Positions 28,622 to 36,449 of a stretch of DNA of 64,000 nt are shown piece by piece. The notes under the pieces were generated by a model. That model was given only the letters and a program-made list of their open reading frames with translations. It did not search any database and was not told where the DNA came from. The stretch is from assembly GCF_000023885.1 (NCBI RefSeq), contig NC_013165.1:2790001-2854000 (forward strand). Reading direction: 5' to 3'. This DNA comes from Slackia heliotrinireducens DSM 20476 (GTDB lineage Bacteria; Actinomycetota; Coriobacteriia; Coriobacteriales; Eggerthellaceae). Every line of letters starts with the position of its first letter. Within the stretch, counting starts at the first letter, position 1. The translations under genes and the position numbers were made by a program.

Positions 28622-29227
28622 TTAAGCGCGAACAACAACGCCGGCCTTCATCTGCTTCTCAACGATGACGTACATGTTGGACACTTCGCCGACAGCCAGC
28701 TTGTCCTCGATGTCGTAGTGCTTCAGGCAGGTGCCGCAGGAGATGATCTCCACGCCGGCGTCGGCCAGCTTCTTCAGGTCGTCCAGGCAGGGCGAGCCTT
28801 CGCAGGTCAGCTTGACGCCGCCGTTGTAGAACAGAACGGTTTCGGGCAGCTCGTCCTGCTGCGTGAGAGCGAAGATGAACGCCTTGATCAGCACGCCGCC
28901 CAGCTCTTCGTCACCATGGCCCATGACATTGGACGGCACCACGACGACGCGGGGGCCGATGCCTGCTCCGCCAGCAGCGGTCTCGGCGGCCAGCGCGGCA
29001 ACGCTCTCGGCGGTCTTCACGATCTTGACCGAGAACTTCTCTTCGGCCAGCTGCTCGGAAGTGGCTTCGCACTTCTGGGACTTGGCGAAGCTCAGCAGGT
29101 TCTTCACCGAGGTCTCGTTGTCAACGAGGACCTCGAGCGTGCCTTCGTCAAACGTAGACATGGCCTGCTTGGCCTTCACTACGGGCACGGGGCACTTCTC
29201 GCCCATTGCGTCAACGGTAAATTCCAT
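28622..29227 (-). CDS. yedF: Selenium metabolism protein YedF (TusA-like + DsrE-like)
   Basis: 201 aa. The N-terminal TusA-like domain (residues 1-75) has the persulfide-carrying cysteine in G-E-K-C-P-V-P-V-V-K-A-K. The C-terminal DsrE/F-like part contains V-L-F-Y-N-G-G-V-K-L-T and the C-G-T-C-L-K-H-Y motif. This two-domain layout is the YedF family, a marker of selenium use whose biochemistry remains uncertain. It is part of the operon 30898 to 26391. Confidence 0.88.
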   Translation of the reverse strand: MEFTVDAMGEKCPVPVVKAKQAMSTFDEGTLEVLVDNETSVKNLLSFAKSQKCEATSEQLAEEKFSVKIVKTAESVAALAAETAAGGAGIGPRVVVVPSNVMGHGDEELGGVLIKAFIFALTQQDELPETVLFYNGGVKLTCEGSPCLDDLKKLADAGVEIISCGTCLKHYDIEDKLAVGEVSNMYVIVEKQMKAGVVVRA

Positions 29228-29269
29228 TTCGGTACCTCCTATAGTCCGATTACCTAACGATTCTTATTC

Positions 29270-29575
29270 CTAGCAATATACATCGCGGTTAGGATTTATT
29301 TGATTGGGGAGCGGAACGATGTTCTCGATAGGCACCCCGTTGTCATGGGCGATTCCTTCAATCTGGCAGGCTTCGTCGCAATCAACCAGCAACGCCACGC
29401 CGCAGCACGAACGCGCTTGACGCGGCGTTGTGGAAATGCGAGCGCCGAGCCCTTCGCCGCGAACCAGCTCATACAGCTGCATTGCGTCGGTATGGCTCGA
29501 AAACAACACGTAGCAGTCAATCCTTACTCCAGGGTGCTCCTGCTTTGCTTGTTCTATACGCTCGCTTAGCTCCAT
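29270..29575 (-). CDS. DUF3343 protein (copy 2), extended
   Basis: 101 aa with C-Y-V-L-F-S-S-H-T-D-A-M-Q-L-Y-E-L and a vicinal cysteine pair in R-S-C-C-G-V-A-L, typical of DUF3343. ATG at 29575 has no ribosome site directly upstream. A GGAGG is 32 nt away, separated by a perfect 8-bp hairpin (29581-29606) that would bring it within about six nt of the ATG when folded. A TTG at 29593 is the alternative start. Confidence 0.75.
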   Translation of the reverse strand: MELSERIEQAKQEHPGVRIDCYVLFSSHTDAMQLYELVRGEGLGARISTTPRQARSCCGVALLVDCDEACQIEGIAHDNGVPIENIVPLPNQINPNRDVYC

Positions 29576-29580
29576 GTCAA

Positions 29581-29612
29581 GAGTCGCCTTCAATTTCAGG
29601 CGACTCGCCTCC
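29581..29612 (-). promoter_or_regulatory. Hairpin between Shine-Dalgarno and start of DUF3343 copy 2
   Basis: GAGTCGCC (29581-29588) and GGCGACTC (29599-29606) form a hairpin. The Shine-Dalgarno (GGAGG on the minus strand) is at 29608-29612 and the ATG at 29573-29575. Folding would juxtapose them. Confidence 0.5.
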
Positions 29613-29620
29613 TTTTACGA

Positions 29621-30898
29621 TTAGCCCAACATCTCCACGAAGGCCTCCACGCGGGTGCGCAGCTGGCCGGCGTCGTTGTCGGTGTAGTCGGTTTCGATGT
29701 CCAGAACGGGAATGCCAGCCTCTTCCAGCACCTTCTCCAAGGCAGGGGCCTCGGTCTTGAACGTGGTGCAGAACTTCAGGTTGGTGTTGATGACGCCGTC
29801 GACATTGTAATCCTTCACCAGCTGGAGGACCTCGTCGATGCGAGCCTTGTTCGGCGTGAAGCAGGCGCAGTTGATCTTCATATAGCGCTCTGCCAGAGCC
29901 TGGTACATGCCCTCGAGCGTGGTCTGGCTCTCGTCGACCAGGTTCGTGAAGAACTTGGTGCCGGTGCAGTTCTCTTCGCAGACGATAGCGGCGCCGGCCG
30001 TCTCGATGATGTGATGCAGCTTCCAGTTGGGAATGGCCAGCGGCGTGCCGGTGAGCAGGATGCGCTTGGTGCCCTTGGGGAACACGCTCACGCCGTCGAC
30101 GAGGCGCTGCTCCAGCTCGGCAGCCAGGTTGTTTGCCATCTGGGCGCAGCGGACCGGGTCGTCGAAGAATGCGATCTGCATCATGAGCAGGGCGTCGGTG
30201 CCGGAGATGGGAATGACGTCCTTGTTCTTGCGGGTCTCGAACACGCGGGCCAGGGCCTTACGGCGCTCGTTGATGATCTTGATGGATTCGGCCAGCTTCT
30301 CAGCGGTAATCTCGTTGCCGGTGACCTCTTCCACATTGGCCTTGAACAGGGCGATCTCGTCTGCGAAGGCGGCGATGTCCTGAGGACGCTTCATGTGCGG
30401 AAGGTTCATGATGTACATGGGCACGTCTTCGGCCATAATCTCGTACATCTTCTTCTTGCCGTCGCAGGTGGTTTCGCCGACAATCTGGTCGACGATGCGG
30501 AAGAACGGGCACGTGCGGCCAAGACGGGCGCCCAGCGATGCCTTGATCAGCGGGCACATGTCGGCGGGCAGGTACTTCTCACCCTCGGGAACCCAGAACT
30601 GGCTGCCGCCGCACAGGCCGGTCACAATGCCGTCGCCGGCGATGACGACCTCGTCGGGCACGTACGTGCAGAAGGTGCCGAAGACCTTGCGGCCCTTCGC
30701 CTGTTCGTCAACGAGTTCCTGCGGACGGATACCGTGGACGTCGGCAACGACCATGTCCCAGAAGGCCATGCCTTCAGGACGGTTTTCCTGCGACAAGAAC
30801 ACGTCACCAAACGCCTGCGGAAGCACTGCGCACAATTGGTCATGGGTTTCCAGGTCCATACCGAGGCTATCCCACAAAATATGACGATCAACTGCCAT
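29621..30898 (-). CDS. Double-cubane-cluster / 2-hydroxyacyl-CoA dehydratase-like protein (copy 2)
   Basis: 425 aa, same family as 16050-17219: [29 protein letters not shown] and C-E-E-N-C-T-G-T-K-F-F cysteines. The motif T-A-C-H-T-F-N of copy 1 is replaced here by K-F-C-T-T-F-K, so the active-site pocket probably differs. ATG at 30898 follows AAGGGG. It heads an operon with DUF3343, yedF, the desulfurase-like gene, DUF3343 and the activase. An oxidoreductase role in selenium or sulfur chemistry is a hypothesis only. Confidence 0.82.
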   Translation of the reverse strand: MAVDRHILWDSLGMDLETHDQLCAVLPQAFGDVFLSQENRPEGMAFWDMVVADVHGIRPQELVDEQAKGRKVFGTFCTYVPDEVVIAGDGIVTGLCGGSQFWVPEGEKYLPADMCPLIKASLGARLGRTCPFFRIVDQIVGETTCDGKKKMYEIMAEDVPMYIMNLPHMKRPQDIAAFADEIALFKANVEEVTGNEITAEKLAESIKIINERRKALARVFETRKNKDVIPISGTDALLMMQIAFFDDPVRCAQMANNLAAELEQRLVDGVSVFPKGTKRILLTGTPLAIPNWKLHHIIETAGAAIVCEENCTGTKFFTNLVDESQTTLEGMYQALAERYMKINCACFTPNKARIDEVLQLVKDYNVDGVINTNLKFCTTFKTEAPALEKVLEEAGIPVLDIETDYTDNDAGQLRTRVEAFVEMLG

Positions 30899-31021
30899 GA
30901 TGTTCCCCTTAACATTCATCACGTTCGATTATTCAAATGCATGCAGATGTAATGCGTCCCACCCGGACGTTTGCAGAAGAAGGGCATCCTATGCACAGAG
31001 AGCTATCGGTTGCAGATTTCC

Positions 31022-31085
31022 GAATCGCGGTTAGTGAATGCCGAATCGGAATCATTGTACCGCATAAACGGGTGTGAAGCGTCAA
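31022..31085 (-). promoter_or_regulatory. Promoter region of the double-cubane/yedF operon with CGCGGT palindrome
   Basis: The minus strand has TTGACG (31080-31085) and TACAAT (31054-31059), with a long 20-bp spacer. The palindrome variant GAATCGCGGTTA is at 31022-31033, just beyond the likely start. Confidence 0.45.
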
Positions 31086-31740
31086 CCCATGAGGTTTTTT
31101 ACCATATCTGTTGAATGCATCGCACAGCACGAAAATCGGGTCAGTCGCGTCTGCAGCACACGTCTACCGAGAACCGGCCCAGACTGCAGCGTCCAAGGTA
31201 GCCGAGCCGCTTGACCCTGCGGAATTGAAGGGGGGATTTTGGCAATCAACGGCCACGACATTCCGACCGACCCGATGATTCCCGCTCCTCCTGCCCGAAT
31301 CGAGCTTTTCCGCCAAGAAAATCGACTAGCAGAAGGGGCCTATGGATTTGAGTCACAGCGTCGTTTTACTCGGCTCTTTGGTAAAAATGAGAATACCGTT
31401 TCCGACTGAAGGGCGGAACGAACATCGGCTATGCCGCATTGCCGATGGCTTTCGTGCGTCGCCACGAACTGACTATCCGCCGCATTCTGGGCCAAGGCAC
31501 GTCTGACGAACTTATGGGGCATCCGAATGAGCTCGAAGTTGAAGCCGTTCGGTGCCGCCCGATCGGCCTTTTCCATACCTTCATGCACGGTGCCTTCACG
31601 CAGGACGGATGTGGCGACATCAAGGCCACCGTCGAAAGGCGTCCTGTCGGCTAAATTCTTGTTGGCGTGCGAACGGCACTCCGTTGGAAAAGAATATCGA
31701 GAATGTGGTTATAACAACATACGCCGCCTTTGCGTTGCTA
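31086..31740. other. Intergenic stretch with no supported gene
   Basis: About 650 bp between the selenium operon and the DUF1858 gene. Several short open frames exist on both strands, but none resembles a known family, has a convincing ribosome site or shows consistent codon use. It may be decayed sequence. Confidence 0.4.
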
Positions 31741-31762
31741 TAAGTTAGACATCGTTAACTTA
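31741..31762. promoter_or_regulatory. TAAGTTA-N8-TAACTTA dyad
   Basis: A 22-bp inverted repeat ending 23 bp before the DUF1858 gene start; a candidate operator for that gene. Confidence 0.45.
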
Positions 31763-31785
31763 TGTATATGAGAAAGGCGACGACT

Positions 31786-32820
31786 ATGGAACTGAACGAG
31801 AACACCCGACTTGAAGACCTGATTAAAGAGTATCCGGCGCTGCGGACGGGCATGGCAGACATCAACCCCAGGTTCAAAATGCTGCAGACCCCAATGGGCA
31901 AGATCATGATCAAGAAGGCGACCGTGGCGGATATGAGCGAACGCTCCGGCATGCCGGTCGACGAGCTGGTTGCTGCGATTGCGGCGAAAACCGGCCTCGG
32001 GGCTGCCGATGGATCTGCGAGCTTGACGCCGGCCGCCGAACCCTTGCCGACCGCTCGCGCTGCAACACCGGCGGTCGAACAGCAAGACGAGCTTGGCGAG
32101 CCGCTGTCGGAACGCCCCGCCGAAATGGATGCCGAGCCCCAGGTCGAACGGTGGGGTAAGGTCGACGGCTTCAAGGTGATAGACGTGCGCAAGGCCCACG
32201 GGAACTTCTTCCCGGGCTTGAAGAAGCGCGCCGAGGAGACGGCCGTGGGCGAAGGGCTTCACATCGTGCAGTCCTTCGAGCCCATTCCTCTGTATGACGT
32301 CATGGCCGAGCTCGGTTACGAGCACGTGGTCCGTCGCGGCGATGCAGGCGAGTACCACGTGTACTTCTACCGCGCCGAGCAGGGCGAAGACTCCGGGGAA
32401 ATCGCCTTCCGCCCCATCGCGCTGCTGAACTTCCCGGTCATCGACGAGGAGCTCGGCGACGTTGCGGTCAACTTCTGGAACCTGACCTGGAACGACGATA
32501 AGCGCTATCTGTCCCAGGAGACGCGTCTGCTGCTGTCGATGGCGAACGCCCTGGGCGCAGGCCGCATGCGCCAGGCAAGCCGCGAGCTCATCAAGGCTTA
32601 CGCGCACGGCTGCGACTCGCGGGCCTTCGACGACGTGTTCGAACTGGTCGCATGGAACCAGGGCATCGGCAATTTCGCCTCGGAAATTGGACCCAGCACG
32701 TTATTCCGCGCATATCGCACTATTAAAGACCAAGAGAAACGCGGTGTGCCGCGCGCCGAGATCGTCGAGATGCTGAAGGAACGGTTCGGCGAGCAGAACC
32801 CGGATGTGGGCGTGCAGTAA
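31786..32820 (+). CDS. DUF1858-DUF2249-helical multidomain protein
   Basis: 344 aa. Residues 5-70 look like DUF1858 (T-R-L-E-D-L-I-K-E-Y-P ... V-D-E-L-V-A-A-I). A proline/alanine-rich linker (about 72-115) follows, then a DUF2249-like domain (D-V-R-K-A-H-G-N-F-F-P-G ... G-E-Y-H-V-Y-F-Y). An all-helical C-terminal part resembles AhpD/carboxymuconolactone-type helices (Q-E-T-R-L-L-L-S-M-A-N-A-L). ATG at 31786 follows AAAGG. DUF1858 and DUF2249 often occur with nitrosative-stress or redox proteins, but no function can be assigned. Confidence 0.72.
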   Translation: MELNENTRLEDLIKEYPALRTGMADINPRFKMLQTPMGKIMIKKATVADMSERSGMPVDELVAAIAAKTGLGAADGSASLTPAAEPLPTARAATPAVEQQDELGEPLSERPAEMDAEPQVERWGKVDGFKVIDVRKAHGNFFPGLKKRAEETAVGEGLHIVQSFEPIPLYDVMAELGYEHVVRRGDAGEYHVYFYRAEQGEDSGEIAFRPIALLNFPVIDEELGDVAVNFWNLTWNDDKRYLSQETRLLLSMANALGAGRMRQASRELIKAYAHGCDSRAFDDVFELVAWNQGIGNFASEIGPSTLFRAYRTIKDQEKRGVPRAEIVEMLKERFGEQNPDVGVQ

Positions 32821-32947
32821 AGGCTGCGTCCGCCCGCCGCCCGCCCGCGCCAGGCGATTCTTTTGCAGCAGCTGTCGACGCGTGCCGAGCATGCGGTATA
32901 TCCTATGTCCGTCAGCGACGCGAGGCCGCCTGTTCAGGAGGGGCACT

Positions 32948-33502
32948 ATGGATTTCTACATCTCGGACACGCATTTCGGACATGCCGGCATCATCGGGCT
33001 GTGCGAGCGGCCCTTTCGCTCCGTCGACGAGATGGACCACGCGCTGATCGACAATTGGAACGCCCGCGTAGGCGCCGATGACGACGTATGGCACCTAGGC
33101 GATTTCGCGTACAGGGGCGACAAGCCGTGCGCGCACTACCTGTCGAAGCTCAACGGTCGGATTCATCTGCTGATCGGCAACCACGACCAGACAACACTGA
33201 TGCGGGAGCCCGAGGCGCTTGCGATGCTGGCGTCCTGCGATTTCGCCACCACGCGAATCGACGGGCTGAACCGGCGCATCTGGATGTGCCACTACCCGCT
33301 GGCTTTGCCGCCGAAACGCACCTGGGCGCTGTACGGGCACGTGCATAACGATGCGAACCCCGAAGGTTTTCCCGCATGGCCCCTGGTGAAGACCATGGAC
33401 ATGGCGCTCAACTGCTGCGTGGAGGTGAACGGGTACATGCCGGTGACGTTCGAAGAGCTGGTCGTGAACAATGAGCGCCTCCGTAAGGAGTGGCGCGGCT
33501 GA
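32948..33502 (+). CDS. Small metallophosphoesterase
   Basis: 184 aa with calcineurin-type metal motifs S-D-T-H-F-G-H, G-D-F, G-N-H-D-Q and late G-H-V-H. ATG at 32948 follows AGGAGG. This short subfamily has an uncertain phosphodiester substrate. Confidence 0.88.
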   Translation: MDFYISDTHFGHAGIIGLCERPFRSVDEMDHALIDNWNARVGADDDVWHLGDFAYRGDKPCAHYLSKLNGRIHLLIGNHDQTTLMREPEALAMLASCDFATTRIDGLNRRIWMCHYPLALPPKRTWALYGHVHNDANPEGFPAWPLVKTMDMALNCCVEVNGYMPVTFEELVVNNERLRKEWRG

Positions 33503-33570
33503 GCGGCACATCCAGATGCGCCCGAGCCGCATTTTCGCTATTTCGAGCCAAGATAGGCAGCCGCCAGGCC

Positions 33571-34188
33571 TCATGCTCGCTCGATGAGGAAGTCGCAGCA
33601 GTCGGCGCCTTTGGCCAGCGTGCCCGTGCGCACGAAACGAATTCCGTCAAGATCGCCGTAGCAAACCTCGTCGTTGCGGCAGAAGAATTGGCAGAGCTCG
33701 GGTGCGCCCAGCTGGGCAAACACCCGATGGTACGGACACGCCAGCACGTCGTAGGAAATGCGGCTTGGCGTGCATTCGTGCATGTCGTTCCGGTAGCCCT
33801 GCTTCTCGCCGAACGCCACTGCGACCACTTTGCCGAAGGCACGCATGAAGAACCTGCGCCCGCCCGGCAGCGCCACGATGACCCTGAAGGCTTTGGCCGC
33901 GTTTGCAGAGTACTCGGCCATGAAGTCGTCCACCATCTGGAAGGCTTCGTCCTTGCCGAAGGCGTCGGCCAGCTCGGAGTAGATGGCGAAAGTGGGCAGC
34001 ACGAACCCTTCCACCTGCGGTCTTTCACCCTTGGGCAGCGAGCTAAACTGGTCCGACATGCCGTCGAGCCTGCTCTCGGCGCGCGCCCAGAGGGCTGCCG
34101 CTTCGTCGGCGCCCAGTCGATCTGCCAGCCGGGCCTTCAGCGTTTCATACTTTCTGCCTCTCAGCAGTTTCTTCGAAGACCTGACCAC
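33571..34188 (-). CDS. L-2-amino-thiazoline-4-carboxylate hydrolase-like protein
   Basis: 205 aa. The C-terminal half, with C-P-Y-H-R-V-F, E-L-C-Q-F-F-C-R-N-D and G-A-D-C-C-D-F-L-I-E-R, matches the AtcC/L-2-amino-thiazoline-4-carboxylic acid hydrolase family, many members of which act in cysteine-related or unknown metabolism. It converges with the phosphoesterase; no operon partner is evident. Confidence 0.75.
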   Translation of the reverse strand: MVRSSKKLLRGRKYETLKARLADRLGADEAAALWARAESRLDGMSDQFSSLPKGERPQVEGFVLPTFAIYSELADAFGKDEAFQMVDDFMAEYSANAAKAFRVIVALPGGRRFFMRAFGKVVAVAFGEKQGYRNDMHECTPSRISYDVLACPYHRVFAQLGAPELCQFFCRNDEVCYGDLDGIRFVRTGTLAKGADCCDFLIERA

Positions 34189-34302
34189 CGCGCGCCCCTC
34201 TCTGGTGATTAACCTCTTCTAACTTTGCAACGTCCGCATCATACCACCTCGTTCACAAGGACATACGCCGATTGAAAGCCAATTGGCCGAACCTGTTGCA
34301 AA

Positions 34303-34330
34303 GCGGGCTCCGCAATCCATGGGAGCCCGC
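34303..34330 (-). terminator. Terminator of the cell-wall-binding protein gene
   Basis: GCGGGCTCC (34303-34311) / GGAGCCCGC (34322-34330) followed by TTTG on the minus strand. Confidence 0.6.
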
Positions 34331-34385
34331 AAATAATGGAAAGGCACATGTTCCAGCGCGTAGGGAACGCCCCTTGCCCTGCCGT

Positions 34386-36293
34386 TTAATCCACCATGTC
34401 GGTATGGACATTGTCGAGCGCGCGAAGCAGGCTCCTAAGCTGGGCCGACTGACCGCAGGCATCGGACAGCAACGCGATCACGTAGGGATGGCCGGGATCC
34501 ATGATGATGCCGCCGTCGTTAAACGCGTCATACACGCCGCCGTCGTTGATCCAGCCGGGCTTGCTGTGCACGGTGTAGGTCTGGCCGAGCTCGTAGTAGA
34601 TGACGGAGCTGTAAGAATGCGTGTACAGGCTGCGGCACCACTTCGAATTCTGGTTCGTGTTCACATAGAAGTAGTCGTAGTTGCCGATCCAGATCTTGGC
34701 CAGGTCGTTCGCGGTAAGGAACGCGTAGTAGTGGTTGTAGTTGAAGTGGTCCGTGGTGTTCGTGTAGTTCATGAACCTAATCAGCGGGTCCGGACCCCAG
34801 TGGTTCTTGCAGGCATAGTAGGTCTCGTTGTTCGAGACGGTGATGCTCTGGGTCATGAGCCCCTGCCAGTACGGAGTCACGCTGCTGGGACTGTATTTGT
34901 TGACGGCCGCGATGTAGGGCGCCTTGATGGAACACGCCGAATACATGACCTGATTCGGGTTGTAGCAGACGCCGATGCCGGTTTTCAGGTCGACCATCAC
35001 GAAGCTCAAGTCGTAGTTGTTTGCGATTGCGTTCGCGCGGGCTATAAGCCGCTGACCTGCGGGCGAATTCAAATTATAGCTGCCGCCGAACACCTTGAGC
35101 GATCCGCCGTACGAATCCTTGAGAGCCGTCATGGCCGGGGAATCGACCGTGGGCATGACGCCCGATTTCTCAAAGTAATACCAGCTGCCCGACACCTTGT
35201 ACCAACCGGTGACCATGGCGCCCGACCCTTTGAGGTAGTACCATTTGCCGTCGACTTTCTGCCAGCCGGTGCGCATGGCCCCGTTTCCGCCCAGGTAGTA
35301 CCAGGTGTCCGACACCTTGCACCATTCGGTGGCCATGGCGCCCGAACTCCTGAGGTAGTACCACTTGCCGTTGATGCTCTTCCAGCCGGTGCGCATGGCG
35401 CCGTCGCTGCCCAGCCAATACCACTTGCCGTCGACCCTCTGCCAGCCGGTGCGCATGGCGCCGCTCTTCTTGTCGAGGTAATACCAGGTGCCCGACACAT
35501 TGCGCCATCCGGTGACCATGGCGCCCGACCCTTTGAGGTAATACCATTTGCCGTCGACTTTCTGCCAGCCCGTGCGCATAACACCGTTGCCGCCGAGCCA
35601 ATACCATTTGTCGGAAACGTTCTGCCAGCCGGTGCGCATGGCCCCGTTGTTGCCGAGCCAGTACCACTTACCCGAGACCTGCTCCCATCCGGTCTGCATG
35701 ACGCCGCTGCTGTCGAAGTAATACGTCTTGCCGTCCACCTTGAAGAACTTCGACGTCACGAGCGTGCCGTCGGCCAGGCGGTATTGATAGGTGCCGTCGG
35801 AACCTTTCACCCACCCGATCTTGCTCCAAACCGCGTATACGGTGCAGTCTTGGGTGAAGCTCGTTTCGGCAGTCACTTCGGTTCCGCCGGTCGTCGCCGT
35901 GTACCATCCCTCGAACACGTAGCCGTCGCGCGCAGGAGTGGGAAGGCTCGCCAGCAGGCCGCCCTCGTCGGTTTGGGCAAACGCTGGGTCCACCGTGCCG
36001 CCGTTTGCATCGAACGTGACCGTGAATACGATCGTCTCGGGGGTTTCGCCTTCGGCCTCCCCGTCTTCGGAGGCTTCGACCGCGGGCGTCTCTGCCGCAG
36101 CTTCGGCCCCTGCCTGGTCGCCCTCGACAGGTGCATCCGCCTGGGCGGCATCGGCCTGGTCGGCGGCGAACGCCGATTCGGGCGCGCCGGCAAACAGGAA
36201 TCCGACCGTACAGAAAACGACCAGCATCGCAATCAAGAACCCCGCGGCATAACGCGTTTCCAGCTGCAGACTACGATTCGCTCGACACGCCAT
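34386..36293 (-). CDS. Secreted cell-wall-binding repeat protein with beta-lactamase-like C-terminal domain
   Basis: 635 aa. The N-terminal hydrophobic signal segment ends near A-F-A-A-D. It is followed by a 100-residue acidic linker and an InlB B-repeat-like domain ([10 protein letters not shown], ending Y-A-V-W). Next come ten 20-21-residue choline/cell-wall-binding repeats of the form G-W-x-x-V-x-G-K-W-Y-Y-L-x2-x-G-A-M-x-T. The last ~230 residues look like a class-A beta-lactamase/serine hydrolase fold, with C-S-I-K in place of SxxK, S-N-N as SxN, and K-P-G as the KTG position. Probably a surface protein bound to teichoic or related polymers. Catalysis is uncertain. Confidence 0.8.
   Translation of the reverse strand: MACRANRSLQLETRYAAGFLIAMLVVFCTVGFLFAGAPESAFAADQADAAQADAPVEGDQAGAEAAAETPAVEASEDGEAEGETPETIVFTVTFDANGGTVDPAFAQTDEGGLLASLPTPARDGYVFEGWYTATTGGTEVTAETSFTQDCTVYAVWSKIGWVKGSDGTYQYRLADGTLVTSKFFKVDGKTYYFDSSGVMQTGWEQVSGKWYWLGNNGAMRTGWQNVSDKWYWLGGNGVMRTGWQKVDGKWYYLKGSGAMVTGWRNVSGTWYYLDKKSGAMRTGWQRVDGKWYWLGSDGAMRTGWKSINGKWYYLRSSGAMATEWCKVSDTWYYLGGNGAMRTGWQKVDGKWYYLKGSGAMVTGWYKVSGSWYYFEKSGVMPTVDSPAMTALKDSYGGSLKVFGGSYNLNSPAGQRLIARANAIANNYDLSFVMVDLKTGIGVCYNPNQVMYSACSIKAPYIAAVNKYSPSSVTPYWQGLMTQSITVSNNETYYACKNHWGPDPLIRFMNYTNTTDHFNYNHYYAFLTANDLAKIWIGNYDYFYVNTNQNSKWCRSLYTHSYSSVIYYELGQTYTVHSKPGWINDGGVYDAFNDGGIIMDPGHPYVIALLSDACGQSAQLRSLLRALDNVHTDMVD
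35148..35750 (-). repeat. Ten ~60-bp tandem coding repeats
   Basis: These encode the ten cell-wall-binding repeats of the protein above. Copies such as the two identical [16 protein letters not shown] units are near-identical, so copy number is likely to vary between strains. Confidence 0.85.
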
Positions 36294-36449
36294 TGCTTAC
36301 GCTCCTTATATAGTACGGTTCGGACATACCATCGCACAATGGTGAGATGTTCCAAAGTCAGGACATCTCGGTATGAAAAGCGGCGGTTTTGAAACTGCTT
36401 GAGTATCCATATACCACAGAAGATAACCCAAGGTCAACGGCTCTTTTTT

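Noticed and set aside
29280-29292. Possible seventh CGCGGT palindrome upstream of yedF
   Set aside because: It lies in the coding end of a DUF3343 gene (Asn-Arg-Asp codons) and only half of the palindrome is conserved.
31340-31660. Short open frames on both strands in the gap before the DUF1858 gene
   Set aside because: No ribosome site, no recognisable family and overlapping frames on both strands; likely chance or decayed sequence.
35148-35750. Regular ~60-bp repeats as a CRISPR array
   Set aside because: They are in-frame coding repeats with conserved protein sequence and no unique spacers; no cas genes nearby.
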